A stretch of DNA of 13,871 nucleotides from Euperipatoides rowelli (Eukaryota > Onychophora > Udeonychophora > Euonychophora > Peripatopsidae). This document shows, in pieces, positions 7,733 to 13,871 of this stretch (positions are counted from its first letter, which is position 1; each line of letters opens with the position of its first letter). Under the pieces are notes generated by a model. That model was not told the DNA's origin and ran no database searches. It saw only the letters and a program-made list of their open reading frames with translations. The translations under genes were made by a program, and so were the position numbers. Location: the NCBI GenBank assembly GCA_003024985.2, contig PXIH01S0041052.1. One strand, given 5' to 3'.

Positions 7733-8142
7733 AGGACAGGATTAAGCCTTTATAGGACGTTAGGCAAAGCATAAGATTTGGGTCCCTTATAATATATATA
7801 GGTATCTGGTGGTAGAAGCCCTTCAGTGGGGTCCAGGTGAGGAATCCTGGTGGGGTCCTCCTGTGAATTTTTTTTTTAATTTTATAGCAGTTTTGTGCAA
7901 TTTTATTGTAAAATTTCATGAACATTAGGATTTCGGACTGTTCCCTTCCCTGATCTCAGCCAATTCAGAGTTGTGTGCCTAAATTCGGAGAATTTATTTC
8001 AATTTCTTACAGAATTTTTTTTTATGATTTTTGCAAAGTGGCAATAATAGAATAGCGCCACAATGAAATTTTGTTCGAAAAAAAAAAAACGAAGTTAAAC
8101 TGTGTAAAATAACAGAGCTCCTAAAAATGGTAGCTTATTATC
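7733..8142. other. Probable decayed transposon scrap, then A/T-run DNA
   Basis: Around 7741-7860, GGACGTTAGGCAAAGC and GGGTCCCTTA resemble the end of a degraded hAT-type repeat; this is by memory and weak. GTGGGGTCC occurs twice, at 7826-7834 and 7850-7858. A minus 68-codon frame (7719-7925) spans it but shows no domain. From about 7930 on nothing is supported. Confidence 0.3.
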
Positions 8143-8330
8143 TTACAAAATGTTCAGCTCATGAAATTTTTATTCATTAAACTATTTTTTAAAAAAGACG
8201 AAATCTTTTTTTCACAACTAGTTCCTTTTTTTTTTGGCAAAATTAATTGACAGTTACTGTAGGTTAGGTCATTTTTATTTTATTTTACAAAATGTTCAGG
8301 CCATAAAGTTTCATGTACCCAACTATTTGC
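8143..8330 (+). repeat. Diverged direct repeat, 142-bp offset
   Basis: TTACAAAATGTTCAG occurs exactly at 8143-8157 and 8285-8299. Similarity continues to the right (CAT.AA.TTT...AACTATTT) in both copies. It is an old local duplication in A/T-rich DNA and is not coding. Confidence 0.55.
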
Positions 8331-8615
8331 TTTTTTTTTTTTAAGAATTACTGTAATGAATATAAATAATTTTTGGTGAATAGAGGGCATAATCTTTAAT
8401 TATTTAGAGAATATATAGTAGGCAGCGGCTATATAATTTTTACATTCAATATTAATCCAGGAAAAAAGGCCTATCTTTTAAATCATAGATGGTAGGCGGA
8501 TTGCTACTAATTGATACATTAAAATGTCACTCAGTGAAATCAGGGTATTGCTTTATTTTTCTTGCGAATTAGGGGCAACATGAGACCAAGATAGGGCAAT
8601 CTTATTTGTGCCTTG

Positions 8616-8635
8616 AGGTTGCCCTGGGGCAACCT
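8616..8635. repeat. Perfect 8-bp stem, 4-base loop dyad
   Basis: AGGTTGCC (8616-8623) and GGCAACCT (8628-8635) are exact reverse complements around CTGG. It sits in a small G+C-rich island in otherwise A+T-rich DNA. It is likely part of a degraded repeat or a binding-site dyad. Confidence 0.6.
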
Positions 8636-9171
8636 AGTAATTTATAAATTTTTCTACCCCTGTTTATTTTTCATTCTTTTTCTAGCTAAACCTAACAATT
8701 TTAATGCTCTAGATGGCTAACATTGCTTATGCAGGAATAGTAGTGGTATAACTGAAGAGATAAAAAAAAGCCATTTTTAACAACCAACAAAAATATCTTT
8801 TAGCTTCCTAAAATATTTGTACTGAAAGGAAAATGTCAGAGAAGCTCCAAAGAGAGCCGGAACATGTAGTTTGGTGGAAGCTACACTCACTTCTTGATTA
8901 ATTAGAGACTTTAATCTACCGATACCCACTTGACCACGTTTGTAATTGGACAAGGAAAATAATGTATTTTAATTAAATGAAAACAATGTTGCTGAAATAA
9001 AATTGTAATTAATTGAATTTTATGTTGCGATTATGACCACAGTAAAGATATTGGAACTTAAGTTTAAGCAAACGCCATTGTTCACAAGCGTTAATTATTT
9101 AATAATACAAACGAACTAGATTTGTTATCTCTAGGGTTTTTGTAACAACTTTACTTTTGATTGAAAGAAAT

Positions 9172-9215
9172 GGATTTGAAAATATGGTTTTGAAAAATAT
9201 GGATTTTAAAAAATA
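9172..9215 (+). repeat. Three-copy minisatellite of about 15 bp
   Basis: GGATTTGAAAATAT, GGTTTTGAAAAATAT and GGATTTTAAAAAATA follow one another directly. They are simple tandem copies with small differences. Confidence 0.6.
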
Positions 9216-9538
9216 GTTGTACAATGAAATGAGCCCGGAGGCTTTTACTTTTAAACCTGGATAACATACAGTATAATGAACATGAAAATAGCCATCGTAA
9301 TTTTTACCGAAATATATTTGCTGGACTTAAAAAAATTTTTCTTGTTAGATATGATATAAAAAAATTGTTAGTGTTGAAATGAATAAATATTGAATAAAAA
9401 TACGAAAAATACTAATTAAATTGCTATAACTTTTAAAATATAGGATAAAAAAAATACTAATGATTATTTTCACATGTTTATAAAAATTAATAAAAAAAAA
9501 AAGAATAAACCAGGTCTTTTTCTGGGCTTTTACATGAT

Positions 9539-9544
9539 TTTATT
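9539..9544 (-). terminator. Polyadenylation signal AATAAA on minus
   Basis: On minus, AATAAA lies about 22 bases after the TAG that ends the second ORF (9569-9567), a usual place for a poly(A) signal in a very short 3' UTR. In A+T-rich DNA the hexamer is common, so position rather than sequence is the argument. Confidence 0.45.
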
Positions 9545-9566
9545 TACATAAAAAAAAAAATACTTA

Positions 9567-9803
9567 CTAAAAATACATAAATAGTTGCTTGTCAGATGGA
9601 GACATCATTTGTAGAGGAAATTTGGTGAAGGAGCGAAGATAAAAATGGAAATACCGATGCACAAATAAAATAGCGCGAAGAATGGACAGAAGGACAGTGG
9701 TTGATAGATTTCTTGTTGTAGAAATGCAAACTGCGATAAGACAACTTTTAAAGTGTAATCTTTCAACAATTTGAAGTAAAGAAGATTTAGGAAAGTAGAA
9801 CAT
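9567..9803 (-). CDS. Second overlapping ORF, 78 codons, uncertain
   Basis: On minus, ATG at 9803 opens 78 codons ending in TAG at 9569-9567. It starts 17 bases before the stop of the 93-residue ORF, in the +1 frame. The product is hydrophobic and basic, with a possible membrane-like stretch (TTVLLSILRAILFVHRYF). It may be the displaced C-terminal half of the first ORF after an indel, a real downstream ORF, or no gene. Against it, the opposite strand also carries a good-looking frame here (ATG at 9682 to TGA at 9774, 30 codons), so coding strand assignment in this part is not secure. Confidence 0.35.
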   Translation of the reverse strand: MFYFPKSSLLQIVERLHFKSCLIAVCISTTRNLSTTVLLSILRAILFVHRYFHFYLRSFTKFPLQMMSPSDKQLFMYF

Positions 9804-10068
9804 TTTGGTATTTACTAATGATGTCAGCAACGGAGGAGCATTGAATGATCACATTTACATTTTTATGCGAAAATGTTATGACTCCTCCGAGTCCTGCCTT
9901 GTATTTCTGCCAATGTTTTGGTTGTTTCGGAGCTTTCAGATACTGCCAACTGGTAACCTTGTTCCGCAGCTGGCAGAACTGAGTTATGGCTCCGTCTATT
10001 AGATCACACAGCCAGGTTATGTACTCTTCAAACATATTTTGGATCGAAAAGTTGTTGTACTGGGGCAT
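9787..10068 (-). CDS. Candidate small intronless gene, 93-residue protein of unknown function
   Basis: On minus, ATG at 10068 opens 93 codons ending in TAA at 9789-9787. Upstream in the same frame a TAA occurs before any other ATG, so this start is the only ATG choice. Codons are richer in G and C at third positions than the flanks, which supports real coding. The protein has Trp at residues 19, 41 and 53, Cys at 21, 32 and 77, and a Lys/Pro/Trp-rich centre (WQYLKAPKQPKHWQKYK, 41-57) followed by GLGGVITF. There is no obvious signal peptide or long membrane segment. A TATAAAA lies about 125 bases upstream and an AATAAA follows the second ORF, so the unit has promoter, leader, ORF and poly(A) signal without introns. 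I do not recognise the family. It may be an orphan gene, a retrogene, or the remnant of a virus or mobile element. Confidence 0.5.
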   Translation of the reverse strand: MPQYNNFSIQNMFEEYITWLCDLIDGAITQFCQLRNKVTSWQYLKAPKQPKHWQKYKAGLGGVITFSHKNVNVIIQCSSVADIISKYQNVLLS

Positions 10069-10192
10069 TTTCTTCAAATATTTTCTGTTTATTTTTGAAG
10101 AAAAACTTATACAGGAACACAGTAGAGTAGTTTAATCTGGCAAGTGATCTTCTTAGGTGAGTTTTGGGAGAATGAATAACTTTTGCTGTTGG

Positions 10193-10199
10193 TTTTATA
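10193..10199 (-). promoter_or_regulatory. TATA box candidate for the 9.5-10.1 kb unit
   Basis: On minus, TATAAAA lies 125 bases upstream of the ATG at 10068. Initiation about 30 bases downstream would give a leader of roughly 95 bases with no intervening ATG in the ORF frame. Confidence 0.42.
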
Positions 10200-11470
10200 C
10201 TGTTTGTTATTGAATGTAAAATACTGATTTCAGTCCATTTTGAAAGATGATTTGTGCATACTTAGCCAAGCAAGGTTTAAACCAATTAAAATGGTAGCAA
10301 GTGTCAGACTCCGCTGTGTTTGTTTAAAATCCATGACTCCGAGTTACTTGTTTCAATGTTTAAAATCCAGTTGAGGATCATTATTGTGCTGATAGTCGAA
10401 TACACTAAAAACATTTTGAGTCATATATGCGGAACACTGTCAAGGCTAATCACAAAAATGAACTAAATTACAAATTTAAGCTTATATCCAGAAAAGACGT
10501 TTGGTTGTACATTAGTGCATAATAAAGATACACATAAATCCAGAAAAGACTCTTTGAATCAGGCTAAACATTAAACATAAAAATCCTATTTAAAATAACT
10601 ATGAATTGGAATCTAGGTGTGGCTCTAGACATATCAATTACATGAGTCATAATCTTGACGATCTGTTTCCCTACTCAGCAAAAATGTGTCTAGTAGTGTG
10701 CATAGGAAAGTGGACATAATTCTACGGAGAATTCTTGGTGAATTGGAGTACAGTACTAAAAAAGTGTTAGTTGGCTTTCTACTCCGAACGACAACTGTCT
10801 CGGATCAACCTATTGTGTCAGTAATATCAACTACGCTTAGAATATTTAAATTCTTTTATTAAAAATTTTAAATTTAGTAATTCGATTTTTGCTGATGAAA
10901 AAGTTTTAATTTTAATTAAATAAGGAAACGGATGATCTTATATATACATAAGAAAACATATTAAAAATAAAAATGTTAATTATTATTATTATTTAGGGTT
11001 TATTTTAACACATATGAAATACAATAAATGAATTGCTCTCAGCTAAATGACATTCCATAGCCGGAAAATAACAAAAAAATAAAAAATTACATTAATATAA
11101 ACCAAAGTTTAACTTAAAAAGCTTCAGCCCCTGAAGATGTAGGCCTAATTTACATGAAGATCCAAAGAATAATTGATTAGATAATGACTCGTAGATAAAA
11201 TAAAGTTAGAAAATAAAATAAAAATAAATAAATAAAGTAATGGCAGCAGACAGTACTATATCATAATTGTTCATCATAACATCAAGTGAAACACTTATCA
11301 AAACGTAGACATTAATATTTAACAAATCCAGTTTCAAGTCAAATAATCCAGATATTAACCAATAAATGCAAAATTATTCCATAGCATTCTAGATGTTATC
11401 CATTTGAAATAAATTTCTTCCTGTATAGATGAAACCTAGCTTTAAAAACCACCATTAAAAGCTTCAATAG
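10200..11470. other. A+T-rich region with short direct repeats, no gene
   Basis: From 10200 to about 10850 base composition is slightly more balanced, but every frame is interrupted. TGTTTAAAATCCA occurs at 10321-10333 and 10357-10369, and ATCCAGAAAAGAC at 10486-10498 and 10538-10550. If the minus-strand gene at 10068 is real, this would be its upstream flank. From 10850 on there are A/T runs and simple repeats such as (ATT)n near 10980 and AATA runs near 11215-11238. Confidence 0.45.
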
Positions 11471-11575
11471 ATACTTCACAAAGTCCGTTGAGCAATAGCA
11501 AACATTACTGAATAAACAGCTACTGACGGCATCCAAAGACGATTCAAAAAGTCAGTTCAGTAACAGTACCAACCA
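11471..11575 (+). repeat. Diverged direct repeat, 68-bp offset
   Basis: The segment from 11471 (ATACTTCACAAAGTCCGTTG) aligns with that from 11539 (ACGATTCAAAAAGTCAGTTC), with TTCA.AAAGTC.GTT.AG.AA.AG conserved. It is a short, old duplication with no frame. Confidence 0.45.
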
Positions 11576-11818
11576 CAGCATTTCAGGAAACAAAAAATAC
11601 TTAAAAAAGAAATAATAATAAATGAATAATATATTCTTATTTCTGAATATGCAATCCATAATGATCACCAATGAAGAAAATAAACGTTACAGGCTACCAA
11701 AGAAGCCTAGTCCATCGCAAAACTTTTGCTGTAACACAATAAACTACTGCTGTCTCCAAAAGTCGAAACACAATACCAATTCATAACACGTCCAAAAATA
11801 ACCTTGTTACTACAAACT

Positions 11819-11868
11819 CCAGGGGGTCCAAAGAAATTTTTCGTTATATTGAAATTTCGTTGTAGATA
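11819..11868 (+). mobile_element. Possible terminal fragment of a pogo/Tigger-like DNA transposon
   Basis: The segment begins CCAGGGGGTCC and continues with TTTCGTTATA (11839-11848) and TTTCGTTGTA (11855-11864), spaced 16 bp. Repeated TTCGTTATA-type motifs near a CAGGGG end are characteristic of pogo/Tigger-family termini. No matching inverted end or TA duplication was found in the window, so at most one end survives. The assignment is by pattern memory. Confidence 0.35.
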
Positions 11869-12102
11869 AAAAAAGCTAAAAATAGATTTGAAATCCTCAA
11901 ATTCATGAAGAAAAAAAAATGATCAAAATACTGTACTGTATATAATTTTTACAAACAGCAAAAATAAACAAAATTATTCAAAGATTTATAATATTTTAGA
12001 GTATTGTGATTGTACAGTAGCCTTATTTTTAAAAAAAAAAATATCATTGATGCAGAAAATGATCCAAATATTTTAAAATTTATTATATTGTATGTATATA
12101 AA

Positions 12103-12118
12103 TATACAGTACTGTATA
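12103..12118. repeat. Perfect 16-bp palindrome
   Basis: TATACAGTACTGTATA equals its own reverse complement. Related TACTGTA/TACAGTA words are scattered through the window. No function is assigned. Confidence 0.7.
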
Positions 12119-12164
12119 CACTACAGTGAAAATATTGTCAATAGCCTAGAATAAAAAAAAAATC

Positions 12165-12836
12165 TTGCAGGTGTTTTATTATGCAGTAAGTATCAAACTT
12201 TTAATTTTTTTTTTTTTTTTTTAATTAAAGTTACTAAATTTTAAGAAGGAAAATTTTAATTAAAACAAAACAAAACATTAAGATTGATGCAGGTAATGTG
12301 TCATTTTTTTATTTGTTCATATGTTTACATTTGGTTTGGGTACTTAAGTAGATTGCTTGACTTTAGAAGTTGACAAAGTGGAAGGCATTCCAAATTCGTT
12401 AGCAACATTACATCACATTTTGTCTTGACTAAAAACCACTGCCTAGTGCCTTCAATATTTTTAATTCTCTTCAAGATGGAATTGCAGGTGTTTTATTCTG
12501 CTGTAAGTAGCAAACTTTTAATTCACTTTTAATTTTTTTTATTTTTATTAAAGTTACTAAATTTTAAAAAGAAACATTTAAATTAAAAAAAAAACAATCA
12601 CCCGAATATTAACTTGTGAAGCTATTAATCCTGGCAAAGAGCGGGAAAACTTTGTGTGAAAATGATTAACTTTTTCTTCAATTTTATTATGCNAAAATGA
12701 TTAACTTTTTCTTCAATTTTATTATGCTCTTTTATAGAAGTCGATAAAAGTGAAAGGTATTCCAAATTCATTAGCAACATTACATCACCTTTTGTATTGC
12801 CTGCGAGGCAACCACTGCCTCCAGTATTTTTCTCTT
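12165..12836 (+). repeat. Tandem duplication of a ~320-340 bp unit
   Basis: Unit 1 (12165-12480) and unit 2 (12482-12836) share the order TTGCAGGTGTTTTATT, AAACTTTTAATT, AAAGTTACTAAATTTTAA, TATT/CATTCCAAATTC, TTAGCAACATTACATCAC and CCACTGCCT. The offset grows from 317 bp at the left to 372 bp at the right. Of this growth, 35 bp is the N plus the duplicated 34-mer in unit 2; small indels explain the rest. The right edge of unit 2 is where the retrotransposon sequence begins. It could be two monomers of a longer satellite or a local duplication. Confidence 0.7.
12659..12727 (+). other. Probable assembly join: single N flanked by a perfect 34-bp repeat
   Basis: The 34 bases at 12659-12692 (starting AAAATGATTAACTTTTTCTT) are repeated exactly at 12694-12727, separated by one N at 12693. 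Two contig ends that overlap by 34 bases but were joined with a placeholder would look exactly like this. The corresponding place in unit 1 of the tandem duplication has no such doubling. Confidence 0.75.
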
Positions 12837-13836
12837 GGTAGCTGTAATATCTCTGGATCTGTCTAAGGCTTTTGATAGTCTTCCACATCAACTACTCTTG
12901 GACAGATTAGCAGAACTTGACATTGGATCAACAGAAATGTCTTGGTTTGCTAGTTATCTCTCACAAAGATATCAGGCAGTAAAATCTAGAAATAGCTTAA
13001 CTCCATTTCTGCATATTGACTCAGGAGTTTCTCAGGGATCTGTTCTGGGGCCGCTTTTGTTCAATATCTTTATAAATAAACTTCAAAGATACCAAAATTC
13101 TCTAAGGTTTCACTACACAGATGACTCCATAATTTTTTTAAGTGGTAACGACATCAGCGAAGTTCAGGACAGGCTTAACTTTGACTTGTCTCTGGTAGCT
13201 GAATGGTTGCGTTCGAACGGTTTATTACTTAACGTAAATAAAACCAAACTCTTGTTAGCTAGTACAAGAAAGAATTTAGTAAACTTAACCTTGCAGATTT
13301 TAAAATATCTTGTGAAGGACAAACTATACTCCCTCAAACAGACATTAAAGTTTTGGGTGTCACCATTGATCACTTCTTGACATGGGAAAAACACACCTCT
13401 TCCCTTGCCAAAAAGACTATTGGTCTCTCAAAAATTTTGTTGAGATTGAGCCACTATTTATCTAAACCCAATCTTTGCCTCGTTTATCACTCTGTGAATT
13501 GCCTCCAGGCTAAACTATTGTGATGTTGTATGGGCTCTTGTAGCAAAAAATTACAAAATAAACTTAAAATCTCGTCCAATCTTGCAGCCAGAATAATATT
13601 ATATATGGTTCCGGTCTTTCTAGCGCAACAAAAGCTAGGAAGGAATTAAACTGGCTTCCTTTGTACTCTATGAGACTTTTGGACTTTTGCATTTATTGTG
13701 CATAATTTAAAAATGTCTCAACAATCAGGCCACCTCATATCTAATATTTTATTATTAAACAATAACACCCAACAACATATTACTCGTTCAAAGACAACTA
13801 AAAGTTTAAAACACAAACACAGAAGAACATCTCAAA
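12837..13836 (+). pseudogene. 5'-truncated, frameshifted non-LTR retrotransposon reverse transcriptase (CR1/Jockey-type)
   Basis: The first frame (to a TGA at 13378-13380) carries reverse-transcriptase motifs: motif A SLDLSKAFDSLPH with the catalytic Asp, motif B GVSQGSVLGPLLF (Pro of the usual PQG changed to Ser), and motif C YTDD in place of the usual YADD. NGLLLNVNKTKLL follows. True homology leaves this frame near 13284 and continues in the -1 frame (LADFKI..., IKVLGVTIDHFLTWEKH) to a TGA at 13521-13523, then in a third frame (SRLNYCDVVWALVAKNY). Further shifts come near 13557, 13617, 13690 and 13710. RT finger motifs and the whole upstream endonuclease are missing: the match starts abruptly at about 12837 with no ATG, as expected of 5' truncation during target-primed reverse transcription. 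The C-terminal extension style fits the CR1/L2/Jockey group. It cannot make a working enzyme as written. The 3' end may lie beyond the window. Confidence 0.92.
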
Positions 13837-13871
13837 TATAGGTGGCGCTGTTCGGGAAGGCTGGTTCTTAT
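13837..13871 (+). other. Window end, probable continuation of the retrotransposon
   Basis: The last bases are G+C-rich and contain AGGTGGCGC (13840-13848), a CTCF-like core word. They may still be 3' retrotransposon sequence, so the motif is not called as a site. Confidence 0.35.

Larger units (their letters stand above)
8331..9538. other. A+T-rich region without supported genes
   Basis: No convincing coding frame is present. A 22-codon plus frame from the ATG at 8833 has acceptable composition but is preceded by a stop and is too short to call. Two small repeats are listed separately (8616-8635 and 9172-9215). Confidence 0.5.
11576..12164. other. A+T-rich region with one transposon-like end motif
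   Basis: No gene is seen. The pogo/Tigger-like motif (11819-11868) and the 16-bp palindrome (12103-12118) are listed separately. Confidence 0.45.

Noticed and set aside
8833-8901. 22-codon plus ORF with a fair start context
   Set aside because: Too short, with a stop close upstream and no conservation evidence obtainable here.
9805-10002. 65-codon plus frame opposite the 93-residue ORF
   Set aside because: The minus frame has better codon bias, an ATG, a TATA box and a poly(A) signal; the plus frame is most likely its shadow.
12124-12131. CAGTGAAA as a Tigger terminus partnering 11819
   Set aside because: It is not complementary to the CAGGGGGTCC end and no TA duplication pairs with it.
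12625-12891. 88-codon minus frame across the N
   Set aside because: It passes through the N and the artefactual 34-bp duplication and into antisense of the RT.
13164-13394. 76-codon minus frame
   Set aside because: Antisense shadow of the reverse transcriptase.

Overview
The window looks like non-coding animal DNA, probably intron or intergenic sequence from an invertebrate metazoan. It is very A+T-rich by eye (roughly 70%), full of long A and T runs, and lacks bacterial-style dense coding. It holds one clean spliced exon, several transposon families and a decayed CR1/Jockey-type reverse transcriptase. The species cannot be named from the sequence. No bacterial, phage, CRISPR, rRNA or tRNA feature was found.

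Layout, left to right. A complete non-autonomous hAT element (650-1310) sits between perfect 8-bp target-site duplications. A minus-strand 150-bp exon (2103-2252) has consensus splice sites and encodes 50 residues of a coiled-coil-like protein; it is the best evidence for a host gene. A long foldback hairpin (2534-2820) follows. From 3.1 to 6.5 kb the sequence is less A+T-rich and looks like an old, unrecognised transposable or virus-like unit. It contains a minus-strand TATA box with a 40-codon ORF (4315-4509), a block of three structured CCAAT-containing repeats (5290-5452) next to a TATA box nested in an inverted repeat (5452-5490), and a broken minus-strand coding region (5470-6519) with one in-frame TGA and apparent frameshifts.

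From 6.7 to 9.5 kb there are diverged duplications, a second foldback hairpin (7451-7732) and transposon-like scraps. At 9539-10199 lies a compact minus-strand unit with a TATA box, a leader, an ATG-initiated 93-residue ORF, an overlapping second ORF and an AATAAA signal. It resembles a small intronless gene of unknown function. The 10.2-12.1 kb region is mostly unannotatable A+T-rich DNA with short repeats and one pogo/Tigger-like terminal motif.

The right end has a tandem duplication of roughly 320-340 bp (12165-12836), which contains a single N flanked by a perfect 34-bp repeat, probably an assembly join. It abuts a 5'-truncated, multiply frameshifted non-LTR retrotransposon (12837-13836). 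The features do not form an operon or pathway. The best leads for something undescribed are the compact gene at 9.5-10.2 kb and the CCAAT/dyad repeat module with its neighbouring broken ORFs at 4.3-6.5 kb.
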